A stretch of 64,000 nucleotides of DNA from Burkholderia cepacia (GCF_029962485.1 NZ_CP073638.1:496001-560000); one strand, 5' to 3'; shown: positions 7,836-16,566, counted from the first letter of the stretch. The notes: a model not told the origin generated them from the letters alone. Program-made: numbers and translations.

Positions 7836-8684
7836 CTAGTTCCGGACCGCGTGCGCACTGTCGCCCTGCGCGACGTGCGGGCTGCCGTGCCGCAACACGC
7901 CCGATTTCCAGATCATTTGCGACGCCGCGACGAGCACGAACAGCAGGACCACCATCCGGAAGATTTTCGGCGACATCTTGTCCCGCAGCGGGCGAACCAG
8001 CCACATGCCGGCGATGGCCGGCAGGCTGGCCGCCGCCGAGATTGCCAGATCGGCGGCGCTTGCATGCGCGGCGCCGCTGAACGTCGTGATCAGCGTGACG
8101 ATCGACACCACGAGGATGATCGCGATCTGCTTCGTGAACACGCGCCCGGTCGCGCCGGACGAAATCAGGTAGGTCGCGAGCAGCGGCCCGGGAACCGACG
8201 CGATGCTTTCCATCAGCGCCGCGCCGAAGCCGAGCGCGAACCCGACCGGCTTCTGCCACGCTTCCGGCAGGTTGAGTTTCGGCGCGGCGAGCATCAGCGC
8301 CGCGGCCACGATCAGGAGCGCACCGGAGGCCGCCTGCGCGTGCCCCGGATTGAGCGACAGCAGGATCGCGACGCCGACGATATTGCCGATCACCGTTCCT
8401 GCGATCGGTGCGGCGATTTTCCGGGCCGTGGCCAGCACCTGGCCGCCTTCCAGCGCCTGCGGAATGTTGCCGAGGATGATCGGCATCGACAGCAGCAGCA
8501 CCGCATGCCGGATCGGCAGGAACTGGCTGAGGATCGGCATCGCGATCAGCGGCACGCCGATCCCGGTGATGCCCTTGGCCATGCCGCCCAGCAGCAGCGC
8601 AACGGCGATGCCGGTCAGGTCGAGCACGGTGAGCGCCTGCAGGCTGGAAACCAGCACACCTTCAGTCAGATTGAAATGAATCAT
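7836..8684 (-). CDS. TauE/SafE (TSUP) family permease
   Basis: A 282-residue inner-membrane protein with about eight hydrophobic segments in two half-repeats. It has the family hallmarks GGMAKGITGIGVPLIAMPIL near residue 35 and a second-half copy around LGFGAALMESIASVPGPLLA. The family moves sulfite, sulfoacetate, taurine-related or other small organic anions, usually outward. Substrate cannot be read from the sequence. It is divergent from a LysR regulator at 9098, and a small membrane peptide is encoded downstream. Confidence 0.85.
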   Translation of the reverse strand: MIHFNLTEGVLVSSLQALTVLDLTGIAVALLLGGMAKGITGIGVPLIAMPILSQFLPIRHAVLLLSMPIILGNIPQALEGGQVLATARKIAAPIAGTVIGNIVGVAILLSLNPGHAQAASGALLIVAAALMLAAPKLNLPEAWQKPVGFALGFGAALMESIASVPGPLLATYLISSGATGRVFTKQIAIILVVSIVTLITTFSGAAHASAADLAISAAASLPAIAGMWLVRPLRDKMSPKIFRMVVLLFVLVAASQMIWKSGVLRHGSPHVAQGDSAHAVRN

Positions 8685-9097
8685 GGAATGGCATGTCGCG
8701 GAATAGCCGGCAGCGAGCGCTGTCGACGGAGCCCGTTGCGGTCGCGTGCGTTTCGCACGCGTTCGTTCTCGTCTGGCTTGAACCGGTCATGCGATCGCAT
8801 GGCGCCGCCTCGTGTGCGGCCGGCGGGCGCGTGGCTCGGTCCAGGCCGGCAGGTCGTGCCGGCAAGCATGGGCAACGCGGTGGCGTGGTTCAACCTGGCT
8901 AATCGACCGCCGGCCGGTGCGCATGCAAGGGCGCGGCGGATCGAGCGTGCATCTTACCTGAGCGCTGCCGACGATGTCCGGCTCGACCCCGGCGTGGTGC
9001 GGGCGCGGCGTTCCGTGCGATGGCGCCGATTCAATATAATTCATGATGGTTTGCCGCATCATGCGGCGAATACATGCCATCGAAACAAGGAAATCCG
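8685..9097. other. Divergent intergenic region, TSUP permease / LysR
   Basis: About 410 bp separate the two start codons. The right end is AT-richer (TTCAATATAATTCATGATGG near 9029-9049) and holds a palindrome at 9053-9067. No convincing gene is seen; long open frames across it have no family features. Confidence 0.5.
9053..9067. promoter_or_regulatory. Candidate operator GCCGCAT-C-ATGCGGC
   Basis: A perfect 7-1-7 palindrome lies 30 bp before the start codon of the LysR gene at 9098 and just after an AT-rich stretch. Position suits autoregulation by that LysR protein. Confidence 0.45.
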
Positions 9098-9994
9098 ATG
9101 ACGCTTGCCCAGTTGCAGGCCCTGGCGGCCGTGGTCGAACTCGGTTCGCTCACGGCCGCTGCCGACCGGCTCAGTCGCAGCCAATCCGCGATCAGCCATG
9201 CGCTGACCGAGCTGGAGGACCTCACGCAGGTCAAGCTGCTCTGGCGCGATCGGCAGCCGGTCGTCCTGACGGCCGCTGGCGAACGCCTGTGGCCGTACGT
9301 CCAGAGCGTCGTCCGTGAAGCGCAGATGCTGCGCCAGCAGTTCAGCCTGTCGCGCGGCAAGCTCGAAGGGCGGCTGGTGGTCGCGTCGTTGCCGAGCGTG
9401 TCGCTGGCGTTCGTCGCCCCCGCGCTCGAGGCGTTGAAGGAGCAGCACGAGGGCGTATCGGCGGTGCTGCTCGAAGGCACGGACAGTGAAGTCGAAGGAT
9501 GGATCGACGACGGGACGGCCGATGTCGGCGTGGTGGCCGGCACGAAGATTTTCGCGCACAACCTGCCGCTGCTCGACGAGGATTTCGTCGCGGTGGCGGC
9601 CGACGGCATGTTCGCCGGTCGCAAGAGCGTGTCGGCCAGGCAGTTGTCCGCGGCGCCGTTCATTTTTTCGAAGGCCGGGTGCGGGCCGGTGATCGCCGAG
9701 TATTTCGCGCGCGGCGGCGCGCCGCTGCAGGCTGCGTTCAACGTGGTGGAGATGCGTACCATCCTGTCGATGGCGGAGGCCGGGATGGGCGTGTCGATCG
9801 TGCCGCGCATCACGCTCACGTACACGCCGTTCGGCGGCCGCGTGCTGGACCTGTCGCCGCGGCTGCATCGTTCCGTGCGGTTGGCGTGGAACACAGCTGG
9901 CAACGCGGTGACCGATGAATTCGTGAGGCTCGTCGACGCGCAACGTGCGAAGGCGGGGAAGGCGATCCACGCACGCGCGAAAAAGAGCGGGTAG
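9098..9994 (+). CDS. LysR-family regulator of the adjacent LysE exporter
   Basis: A 298-residue LysR regulator: helix-turn-helix about residues 2-60 (LTAAADRLSRSQSAISHALT), effector domain about 85-290. ATG 9098 has a good ribosome site (AAGGA six bases upstream) and is preferred over the ATG at 9074. It ends 118 bp before a LysE exporter gene on the same strand, so it may control it; the permease at 7836-8684 is divergent and is another possible target. The effector is unknown. Confidence 0.85.
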   Translation: MTLAQLQALAAVVELGSLTAAADRLSRSQSAISHALTELEDLTQVKLLWRDRQPVVLTAAGERLWPYVQSVVREAQMLRQQFSLSRGKLEGRLVVASLPSVSLAFVAPALEALKEQHEGVSAVLLEGTDSEVEGWIDDGTADVGVVAGTKIFAHNLPLLDEDFVAVAADGMFAGRKSVSARQLSAAPFIFSKAGCGPVIAEYFARGGAPLQAAFNVVEMRTILSMAEAGMGVSIVPRITLTYTPFGGRVLDLSPRLHRSVRLAWNTAGNAVTDEFVRLVDAQRAKAGKAIHARAKKSG

Positions 9995-10043
9995 CGGGAG
10001 GACGGCGCGATGAACGGGGTTCATGGGCGGCTTGCAGATTATT

Positions 10044-10065
10044 CATGCTGACCACCGTCAGCATG
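10044..10065. promoter_or_regulatory. Inverted repeat upstream of lysE-like gene
   Basis: CATGCTGAC-CACC-GTCAGCATG, 9-bp arms with a 4-nt centre, lies 48 bp before the GTG start at 10113. It could be an operator for the LysR protein just upstream or a terminator of its gene; no U-tract follows. Confidence 0.4.
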
Positions 10066-10112
10066 CAATACATTGATTGGACCTCGTCCCCGTTGCCCTG
10101 AAGGAGATTGCC

Positions 10113-10745
10113 GTGCCGGCCTTGCCCACCCTGTTTGCGTTCGGACTCGTGTCGCTCGGCATGGTGCTGACGCCCGGACCGAACATGATCTACCTGGTGT
10201 CGCGCGCGATCTGCCAGGGCCGCCGTGCCGGGCTCGTGTCGCTCGGCGGCGTCGCGCTTGGGTTCGTGTTCTACATGGTGTGTGCCGCGCTCGGCATTAC
10301 CGCGCTGGTGATGACCGTGCCGTATGCGTACGACGCGCTGCGCTTGGCCGGCGCGCTGTATCTGGCCTACCTGGCGTGGCAGGCGCTGAAACCCGGCGGC
10401 CGCTCGGCGTTCCAGGTCCGGCAATTGCCGCACGACAGTCGTGCCAGGCTGTTCACGATGGGTTTCGTCACGAACCTCGCTAATCCGAAGATCGCGGTGA
10501 TGTATCTGTCGCTGTTGCCGCAATTCATTTCGCCGGGCCACGGCAGCGTGCTCACGCAATCGCTGGTGTTGGGCTGCGTGCAAATCGCGGTGAGCGTCAG
10601 CGTGAATGCGCTGATCGCGTGCACGGCCGGTTCGATCGCGGGCTTTCTCGCGGGTCGGCCGCTCTGGGCGTCGGCCCAGCGCTGGTTGATGGGCACCGTG
10701 TTGGCCGGACTGGCCGTGCGGATCGCGCTGGAGTCGCGAAGCTAG
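10113..10745 (+). CDS. LysE/RhtB-family amino acid exporter
   Basis: A 210-residue inner-membrane exporter with about six helices. The family signature GMVLTPGPNMIYLVSRAICQ is at about residues 16-35, then GRRAGLVSLGGVALG, and FVTNLANPKIAVMYLSLLPQ near the middle. GTG 10113 is chosen because AAGGAG sits six bases upstream and the length then matches the family; a TTG at 10077 would add 12 residues without a ribosome site. It exports an amino acid or homoserine-lactone-like metabolite, substrate unknown. Confidence 0.88.
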   Translation: MPALPTLFAFGLVSLGMVLTPGPNMIYLVSRAICQGRRAGLVSLGGVALGFVFYMVCAALGITALVMTVPYAYDALRLAGALYLAYLAWQALKPGGRSAFQVRQLPHDSRARLFTMGFVTNLANPKIAVMYLSLLPQFISPGHGSVLTQSLVLGCVQIAVSVSVNALIACTAGSIAGFLAGRPLWASAQRWLMGTVLAGLAVRIALESRS

Positions 10746-10815
10746 GGCGCGGTGGCTGGCGCTTGGAGGCACGGCCGGCTGCAAGCTGACCTTGCGCCGA
10801 AAATGCCGGGCAGCG

Positions 10816-11760
10816 TCATCCGTGGCAATCGCCTTCGGCCACTTTGCCGACGCGAACGGGCGCGGCCTTGTCCTTGCGTCGGCTGCGCGTCGAGAGCCAG
10901 CACAGGATCGACCCGCCGCACACCATCAATGCGCCTTGCCAGAATTCGACCGACAGCGGCGCATGCAGCAGCGTCGCGGCGAACGCGGCGGCGAGCACCG
11001 GCGTGAAGTACGACGCGCCGACGATGACCGTCACGTTGCCGTGCATGATGCCGGTATTCCAGGCCGCATAGCCGAATCCGAGCGCGGACGCCGCCAGCAC
11101 GAGGTACAGGACCGCGTGAAAGCTGAACGTCATGCCGCCGCCGCCTTCCACCGCGAACTTGATCCAGAGCACCGCGGCAACCAGCATGAAGAACGGCGTG
11201 ACGCCGTTCTTGCCGTCGGCGAGGCGTGCCGTCACCGTGCAATAGCCGGCCCAGATCAGCGCGCCGATGAATGCGAGGCCATAGCTCAGAGGATTGTCCG
11301 CGACGTTGCGCAGCATGCCGGCCGGATCGAGGCCGCGGTCGCCGCCGAGCACCCAGCAGATGCCGAGCATCGACAGCAGGACACCCGGCACGACCAGCAG
11401 GTTCGCACGCTGCTTGTTGAATACGATGGCCGCGACCAGCGTGAGGCTCGGCCACAGATAGTTGACCATCGCGACTTCGATCGCCTGCTGCCCGTTGCTC
11501 GCATAGCCGATCGACAGCGCGAGGCACAGCTCGTACGAGACGAACAGCAGCCCGCCCCAGAGCAGATAGCTTTTCGGGAACTTGCTCAGGTCGGGGAAGC
11601 CGACCGAAAACAGCAGAAGCACGGACGCCACCGTATAGATCATCGCGGCGCCGCCGGTCGCGCCGAGACTTTCACTGACGCCGCGAACAAGCGCGACCAC
11701 CGAGGCCCACAACACCACCGCGCCGAGCCCGGCGAGCGTTGCCTTGTTCTTGCGTTTCAT
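10816..11760 (-). CDS. yddG: EamA/DMT-family exporter, YddG-like
   Basis: A 314-residue, ten-helix drug/metabolite transporter with two EamA repeats. The N-terminal half (LAGLGAVVLWASVVALVRGV) and the aromatic-rich NYLWPSLTLVAAIVFNKQRA resemble YddG, the exporter of aromatic amino acids and methyl viologen. ATG 11760 follows AGGA and is preferred to an ATG at 11781. It converges with the LysE gene (70 bp between stops). Confidence 0.8.
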   Translation of the reverse strand: MKRKNKATLAGLGAVVLWASVVALVRGVSESLGATGGAAMIYTVASVLLLFSVGFPDLSKFPKSYLLWGGLLFVSYELCLALSIGYASNGQQAIEVAMVNYLWPSLTLVAAIVFNKQRANLLVVPGVLLSMLGICWVLGGDRGLDPAGMLRNVADNPLSYGLAFIGALIWAGYCTVTARLADGKNGVTPFFMLVAAVLWIKFAVEGGGGMTFSFHAVLYLVLAASALGFGYAAWNTGIMHGNVTVIVGASYFTPVLAAAFAATLLHAPLSVEFWQGALMVCGGSILCWLSTRSRRKDKAAPVRVGKVAEGDCHG

Positions 11761-11944
11761 GCTTCCTGCTTGTTTCAACATGCCAATTCGATTTCGGATG
11801 ATACGGGGCCGTTCGCGCGTGCTGTCGTCGCGAGCGGCAATGCAATGGGGGGATTTCGCCGGAAACGCGCATTCTAACGGGGCGAAGCCGTTGCGACGAT
11901 GCAGACAGACGGAAGCGTACGGCAGATTCAGACGCGTGAGCCGA

Positions 11945-12226
11945 TCACGCGTCGTCGATACGCCACGCCGCGCCGATTGCCGACAACGCGTGCCCGATCG
12001 AGTCGAGCATGGCGTTCCGCGTCGGCCCGAGCGTCGTCACGAGGAAGAATCCGTCTTCATCGGTCGTCAGGCCGATCAGCGGCCAGCCGCCGGTGTCATC
12101 GCGGACCTCGAGCTGTCGTCGGCCGCGATCGATGTCGATGCCGCCATGCGCTTGCCGCAGTGCATTCGCGATGGCATCGAATGCGTCGGCCGACGGGCGC
12201 GTGTGGATGCGGTATTCGAAACTCAT
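11945..12226 (-). CDS. Hypothetical 93-residue protein
   Basis: A small soluble acidic protein, MSFEYRIHTRPSADAFDAIA onward, with alternating strand-like segments (RQLEVRDDTGGWPLIGLTTD, GFFLVTTLG). No signal peptide or membrane helix is seen. I recognise no family. It follows the acid phosphatase gene on the same strand, 103 bp downstream of it, with a strong hairpin between them, so it is probably transcribed separately. Confidence 0.6.
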   Translation of the reverse strand: MSFEYRIHTRPSADAFDAIANALRQAHGGIDIDRGRRQLEVRDDTGGWPLIGLTTDEDGFFLVTTLGPTRNAMLDSIGHALSAIGAAWRIDDA

Positions 12227-12300
12227 CGTCGTGGGTAGGTGTGCGAGCCGGGCAGTCTAACGCGTGCCACGACATCCTGCCCCGCGATGGCAGTGCAATC

Positions 12301-12322
12301 GGCGCCCGCCGTGGCGGGCGCC
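12301..12322 (-). terminator. Hairpin after the acid phosphatase gene
   Basis: GGCGCCCGCC and its complement flank a 2-nt centre (effective 9-bp stem, 4-nt loop), starting 8 bp past the stop of the leftward phosphatase gene. No U-tract is evident. Confidence 0.55.
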
Positions 12323-12329
12323 CGCACGA

Positions 12330-14015
12330 TCACCGCTCGTGCCGCTTCTTGCTCAGCTCGATCGTCTCGAACAGCTCGTACTGGGCGGTCGGGTGCTGGT
12401 CGGCGCCCGGCGCGTGGTAGTAGCGCATCGTGATCGTCGTGTGACCGCCCGGCTTGCCCGGGTCGTGGTCGAACACCGCAATCCCGTAGCCGGTGCCGGT
12501 GTCGCGGCGCGCGGACCAGATCGCATCCTCGAGCGCATCGGCCGGCTGACGCACGAACGTGTTCGGCGCCGTGCCCGGCACCGGGCGGTTCGGCTTCGTG
12601 AACACCTTCGCGCGCGCAAAACCGGTCGACGGGTTCTCGCCGTACACGTCGAGCGGCGCGCTGGTGCCGCCGCCGCCGAGGATCAGGTGGATCGTGCCGT
12701 GGCTCGTGTCGAATTTCATGCGGTCCGGGTCGTTGGAGCCGACCGGACGCGGCTGCAGCGTCTCGACCACTTCGCCGGTCGTCGCATCGACGCCCGCGCG
12801 GTGATTGCAGCCGCGCACCGGGTAGCTGCGCTCGTAGTCGTGATCGTGGCCGCATAGCACGAGGTCGACGCCGTAACGGTCGAACAGCGGCAGCCAGGCT
12901 TCGCGAATACCCTTGTCGGAGCCGTTGCCCGTCTTCGACGAGCTGAGCGCGTCCTGGTGCATCTGCACGACGATCCAGTCGATGTCGTCGTCATGGGCGG
13001 CATGACGGAGCGTGCGTTCGAGCCAGCGCGTCTGCTCGCCGTTGCTGTAGCCGCGCACGTAGAACGACGTGCCGGGTTCGATCGGCGGGCGGCCCGTGCT
13101 CGCGGCCGGCACGAGCGGCGCCGGGCCGCCGACGAACGCGGCGGCGTCCTGGTACACGACATCGTCGGCGTCGAGCGACACGAACAGCACTGAGCTCACG
13201 CGGAAGCTGTACCAGCGGCCGGGGAAGTGCGTGCCGTTCTCCGGCAGCGTATAGCGCGCGAGATACGAATCGAGCCCCTGCGGGCCGTTGTTGAACTCGA
13301 TCTCGTGATTGCCCGGGCACGGCATCCACGGGCGATTCGCGGCCGACGTCTGGTTGTTGTTGCCGAAATCGCGCCACACCTCGGGCTGATGCGCGGGGTT
13401 CAGGTTCGCATAGCAGAGGTCGCCGTTCAGCAGGTGGAACAGCGGCTGGAACTGCTCGACGGCCTGCACCGCGAAGCGGCTCTGCGGCGACGACAGCACC
13501 CACGCGCCGTTCGGCGTCGCGAGATCGCCGTAGCTCGTGAAGCGGAACGGCGCACGGCCGCGCGGCGCGGTCGAAAAATTCGCGGAAAACGGCTGCGCGG
13601 CGTTGCTGTCGTTGTCGGCGGTGATCTCGTAGCGGTAGCGCGTATCGGGCTTCAGCCCGTGCACGCGCGCGTGGTACGCGAACACGGTTTCGCCGTTCAG
13701 GCCGTCGGTGTACAGGCGCTGGACGCCGTGCACGGTACGCGCAGGCTCGCCGTCGGCGACGATGCGCGCACGCGGATTGACGGCCGGCGCGAGCGACGCC
13801 CACGAGATCACGACCTCGGACGTCGGGTCGTTGCCCCACGTCAGGTGAACCTGTTCGGGCGTGCCGTCCGGATTCGCCACGGCGGCGCGCGTGGCTGCGA
13901 GGCCGCCGGCAGCGGTGGCGAGGCCGGATACGCCGGCAAGTTTCAGGAAGCCGCGACGCGATACCGAGGCGGCCGGCTCGTTCGGCTGATCAGGGAGAGT
14001 GTCCTGGTTCGACAT
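12330..14015 (-). CDS. Tat-exported purple acid phosphatase family protein
   Basis: A 561-residue periplasmic or secreted metallophosphoesterase. The twin-arginine signal SRRGFLKLAG lies near residue 20 with a following hydrophobic stretch. An N-terminal fibronectin-like PAP domain (EQVHLTWGNDPTSEVVISWA) precedes the metallophos domain. Metal-ligand blocks are visible: YGD, NGDLCYAN, GNHE, VVQMH and GHDHDYERSYP. The enzyme likely releases phosphate from phosphomonoesters. ATG 14015 is chosen because codons upstream to 14156 lack family similarity and the Tat motif is then correctly placed. It is divergent from the ECF operon. Confidence 0.88.
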   Translation of the reverse strand: MSNQDTLPDQPNEPAASVSRRGFLKLAGVSGLATAAGGLAATRAAVANPDGTPEQVHLTWGNDPTSEVVISWASLAPAVNPRARIVADGEPARTVHGVQRLYTDGLNGETVFAYHARVHGLKPDTRYRYEITADNDSNAAQPFSANFSTAPRGRAPFRFTSYGDLATPNGAWVLSSPQSRFAVQAVEQFQPLFHLLNGDLCYANLNPAHQPEVWRDFGNNNQTSAANRPWMPCPGNHEIEFNNGPQGLDSYLARYTLPENGTHFPGRWYSFRVSSVLFVSLDADDVVYQDAAAFVGGPAPLVPAASTGRPPIEPGTSFYVRGYSNGEQTRWLERTLRHAAHDDDIDWIVVQMHQDALSSSKTGNGSDKGIREAWLPLFDRYGVDLVLCGHDHDYERSYPVRGCNHRAGVDATTGEVVETLQPRPVGSNDPDRMKFDTSHGTIHLILGGGGTSAPLDVYGENPSTGFARAKVFTKPNRPVPGTAPNTFVRQPADALEDAIWSARRDTGTGYGIAVFDHDPGKPGGHTTITMRYYHAPGADQHPTAQYELFETIELSKKRHER

Positions 14016-14239
14016 GGTCGGTGTTTTCGTTGGTGGGGACGCGAGACGAGGAACCGCGCGGCCATGCGCGAGCGCGGCCGGGGCGTGGGCCGGAAACGAG
14101 CGGGATCCCGGTCGCATGCATTGTCGAAGGGCAGTTTTGCCGCGTTGTGACAGCACGGCAACCCGGCGTGGGCGGCGGCCGATGGGCAGGATCGCGCAGC
14201 ACGGTACCCGGCACGCGCCGAAGCCGTGTCGGTCTCCCT

Positions 14240-14267
14240 GAAATTTATTTGCAGACTCCGCGACGGA
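14240..14267 (+). promoter_or_regulatory. ECF-type promoter P1 upstream of the sigma operon
   Basis: GAAATTTATTTGC-N4-TCCGCGACGGA, ending 71 bp before the first gene of the sigma-factor operon. The same sequence with identical spacing occurs at 16733-16760. The AT-rich left block and CGACGGA right block resemble -35 and -10 elements of an extracytoplasmic-function sigma factor, so the operon is probably autoregulated. Functional assignment is inference from the duplication and placement. Confidence 0.65.
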
Positions 14268-14338
14268 ATTGTTTCGCCCATGCCGTTTAACGCATGAACG
14301 ACCGCAACCGGTCGATGCCCGTTACTTCGGAGTCTTTC

Positions 14339-14638
14339 ATGAAACTTTCTGTTCCATTGCGATTTGCCATGGCATGCGTGGCCGCGCTGGCGGCATCCGC
14401 GTCTTTCGCGCAGGCCGTGATCGTTGCGCCTTATGCGCCGCCACCGCCGCGCGTCGAAGTGCTGCCGGCGCCGCGCGCGGGCTACGTCTGGGATCAGGGG
14501 CACTGGCACTGGCGGCAGGGTCGTTACGTCTGGATTCCGGGCCACTGGCAAGTGGTGCGCGTCGGTTACCACTGGGTGCCCGGTCATTGGGCCGCGCGCG
14601 GGCCGGCCTGGCGATGGGTACCCGGTCACTGGGCGTGA
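14339..14638 (+). CDS. Secreted YXWXXGHW-repeat protein
   Basis: A 99-residue exported protein. Signal peptide about 1-24 (AMACVAALAASASFAQA). The mature part has four aromatic repeats: YVWDQGHW, YVWIPGHW, YHWVPGHW and WRWVPGHW, the pattern of the YXWGXW/YXWXXGHW repeat family. These are small envelope proteins of unknown function, often stress-induced. It is the first gene after the candidate ECF promoter; ATG 14339 has GGAG upstream. A related lipoprotein is encoded at 19433, at the end of the second operon. Confidence 0.85.
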   Translation: MKLSVPLRFAMACVAALAASASFAQAVIVAPYAPPPPRVEVLPAPRAGYVWDQGHWHWRQGRYVWIPGHWQVVRVGYHWVPGHWAARGPAWRWVPGHWA

Positions 14639-14708
14639 CGCGTGCGCCGTCGCCCGGCACACGGTGCCCGCGCGACGGATCCTTCATGCAACATCATGAG
14701 ACGAAGCC

Positions 14709-14822
14709 ATGCCTTTCCGAACCATCGTGATACTGGCGGCCGCAGCCATCGTGCTGGCCGGCTGCGTCGTGGTGCCGGCCCGTCCGGTGTATTACCGGCC
14801 CGCGCCGGTCGTCGTATATTGA
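14709..14822 (+). CDS. 37-residue lipoprotein
   Basis: A very small lipoprotein precursor: MPFRTIVILAAAAIVLAGCV and a Val/Pro/Tyr-rich tail ending VVVY. The lipobox LAGC puts the acylated cysteine at residue 19, leaving a mature peptide of 19 residues. It sits between the YXWXXGHW gene and the ECF sigma gene on the same strand (70 and 42 bp away) and is probably cotranscribed. Family unknown; the tail resembles short YXWXXGHW-type lipoproteins that lack the repeats. Confidence 0.65.
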   Translation: MPFRTIVILAAAAIVLAGCVVVPARPVYYRPAPVVVY

Positions 14823-14864
14823 GCGCGCCGGCCGCCGGTCGCGTGGCCGGCAGACAGGATCGAT

Positions 14865-15650
14865 ATGCCGCGCGAACCGGATGTCGATGAAACGGGCTTG
14901 GCCGACGCCGTGTGCGACGCCGCGCGCGATCCGCGTGGCGGCGCCGAACAGTCGGCGTGGCGCCGTCCGATGATGGCCCGACGCATGCAAGGAGAGCACG
15001 ACGATGAGCTTCAGCCGGGCGGCGGGTTCCCCTGCCGTGACAGTGCGGCGCCCGTGCGCCGCGCGACGGAGCAGGCGGCGTTGAACGATCGCGGCGACCG
15101 CGATCCGGACGCGGAACTGGTCGCGCGCGTCGGCGCGCGCGATTCGTCGGCAGTGCGCGTGCTCGTCGCGCGCAAGCTGCCGCGGCTGCTTGCATTGGCG
15201 ACGCGCATGCTCGGCGACCGGAACGAAGCCGAGGACGTCGCGCAGGAGACGTTCTTGCGAATCTGGAACCAGGCGCCGCGCTGGCGCGAAGGCGAGGCGC
15301 GCTTCGATACGTGGCTGCATCGCGTCGTACTGAACCTGTGCTACGACCGGTTGCGCGGCCGCCGCGAGGAGCCGGTCGACACGCTGCCCGACGTGCCCGA
15401 CACGCAACCGGAGCCGGCCGCGCAGGCGGAGCTGCGTTCGCGCGATGTGCGCGTGCGGCAGGCGCTGGCCGCATTGCCGCCGAGGCAGCGGGAAGCGCTC
15501 GTGCTCCAGTACTATCAGGAAATGTCGAATGTGGAAGCGGCCAACCTGATGGGCATCACCGTCGATGCGCTGGAAAGCCTGCTCGCCCGCGCGAGGCGCA
15601 ACCTGCGCGCGCAGCTGGCCGGCGACCCACCTAGCGAGGACAAGCGATGA
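14865..15650 (+). CDS. ECF-family RNA polymerase sigma factor
   Basis: A 261-residue sigma-70 group 4 factor. Region 2 spans about residues 100-165 (LPRLLALATRMLGDRNEAED followed by VAQETFLRIW). Region 4 spans about 200-250 (ALPPRQREALVLQYYQEMSN and the helix-turn-helix AANLMGITVDALESLLARAR). An N-terminal extension of about 75 residues is unusual for the class. ATG 14865 has AGGA five bases upstream, while in-frame ATGs at 14970 and 14985 would give a more typical length and cannot be excluded. Its stop overlaps the next gene by 4 bp. It probably drives the two matching promoters at 14240 and 16733. Confidence 0.88.
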   Translation: MPREPDVDETGLADAVCDAARDPRGGAEQSAWRRPMMARRMQGEHDDELQPGGGFPCRDSAAPVRRATEQAALNDRGDRDPDAELVARVGARDSSAVRVLVARKLPRLLALATRMLGDRNEAEDVAQETFLRIWNQAPRWREGEARFDTWLHRVVLNLCYDRLRGRREEPVDTLPDVPDTQPEPAAQAELRSRDVRVRQALAALPPRQREALVLQYYQEMSNVEAANLMGITVDALESLLARARRNLRAQLAGDPPSEDKR

Positions 15651-16066
15651 CACCCGAACGATTTCGTACCATCGTCGCCGCGTACGGCTCGGACGCGCGG
15701 CGCTGGCCGGCCGGCGAGCGCGTGGCCGCCGAGTCATGGGCGCAAGCGAACCCGCGCGAAGCGTTGCTCGCACTGGACGACGCGGCCGACCTCGATGCCT
15801 GGCTCGCGTACGACACGGTCGCGCCGCCCGCGCCGTCGCTGGTCGAGCGCATCGTCGCGACGGCGCCCGCGCCGCAGCGCGCACGCAGGCGTGGCAATGT
15901 GTGGTGGTCGGGCGCGGCGTTCGCGGGCGTCGGCCTGGCCGGTGCGCTCGCGGGCGCGGTGGCCGTGTCGATGCTGATGCTCGGCAGCGCGCCAGCGCCG
16001 CAGCATGAACCGGGCTATCTGACGACGACGTTCGGCGGCCCGAGCGTGGATTGGAGCGATGAATGA
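15647..16066 (+). CDS. Membrane protein, candidate anti-sigma factor
   Basis: A 139-residue protein with a cytoplasmic N-terminal part of about 85 residues, one transmembrane helix (about 88-110, GAAFAGVGLAGALAGAVAVS) and a short periplasmic tail. No HxxxCxxC zinc motif is seen. Its start overlaps the sigma stop (ATGA), and its own stop overlaps the next gene in the same way. Position and topology match anti-sigma factors such as CnrY, but the sequence itself is not a recognised anti-sigma domain. Confidence 0.7.
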   Translation: MTPERFRTIVAAYGSDARRWPAGERVAAESWAQANPREALLALDDAADLDAWLAYDTVAPPAPSLVERIVATAPAPQRARRRGNVWWSGAAFAGVGLAGALAGAVAVSMLMLGSAPAPQHEPGYLTTTFGGPSVDWSDE

Positions 16067-16566
16067 CTGAACGTGGCTGGAAATTCATCCTCGTCGGCTC
16101 GGTCGTGCTGAACGTGTTCGTGCTCGGCGCGATCGGCGGCGGCGCCTATCAGTGGTTCTCGACGCATCGCGACCTGCATGCGGCAGGCGCACCTGCATCG
16201 CGCACGGCGTTGCGTTTCGCGGCGGACGAATTGCCCGATGCGCGGCAGCGTGAATTCGCCGCCGCGTTGAAGGCGGCGCGCAAGGACGGCCGCGATTTCG
16301 CGCGGGAAGGGCGCGACGGCCGGATCACCGTGCTGGACCTGCTCGCCGCGCCGCAACTCGATCGTGCCGCGATCGATGCCGCGCTCGATCGTACGCGCGC
16401 GGCCGATACCGCGATGCGTGCGCAGGTCGAGCGCAGCGTCGTCGATTTCGCGGCGACATTGACACCCGACGAGCGCGCGAAGTTCGTCGACGGATTGCAG
16501 CACAGCGGGAACTGGCGTTTGCCGCCGAAGCTGCAGAAGAAGCCGGACACGCCGGCGAGTCAGTAA
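16063..16566 (+). CDS. Membrane-anchored periplasmic sensor, CnrX/heavy-metal-resistance type
   Basis: A 167-residue protein with an N-terminal membrane anchor (about residues 8-28) and an all-helical periplasmic domain like the Metal_resist/Spy-like family. His35 and His39 form an HxxxH just after the membrane, a spacing also used by the nickel/cobalt sensor CnrX. The helices contain LxxPxLDRxxxDAxLD-like spacing (LDLLAAPQLDRAAIDAALDR). It is the third member of a 4-bp-overlapping trio with the sigma factor and candidate anti-sigma, so it may modulate release of the sigma factor in response to metal or envelope stress. The inducer is inferred only. Confidence 0.75.
   Translation: MTERGWKFILVGSVVLNVFVLGAIGGGAYQWFSTHRDLHAAGAPASRTALRFAADELPDARQREFAAALKAARKDGRDFAREGRDGRITVLDLLAAPQLDRAAIDAALDRTRAADTAMRAQVERSVVDFAATLTPDERAKFVDGLQHSGNWRLPPKLQKKPDTPASQ

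Noticed and set aside
15004..15084. Alternative sigma-factor start at ATG 15004 after AAGGAGAG
   Set aside because: Good ribosome site, but the frame is +1 to the sigma factor and stops after 26 codons.
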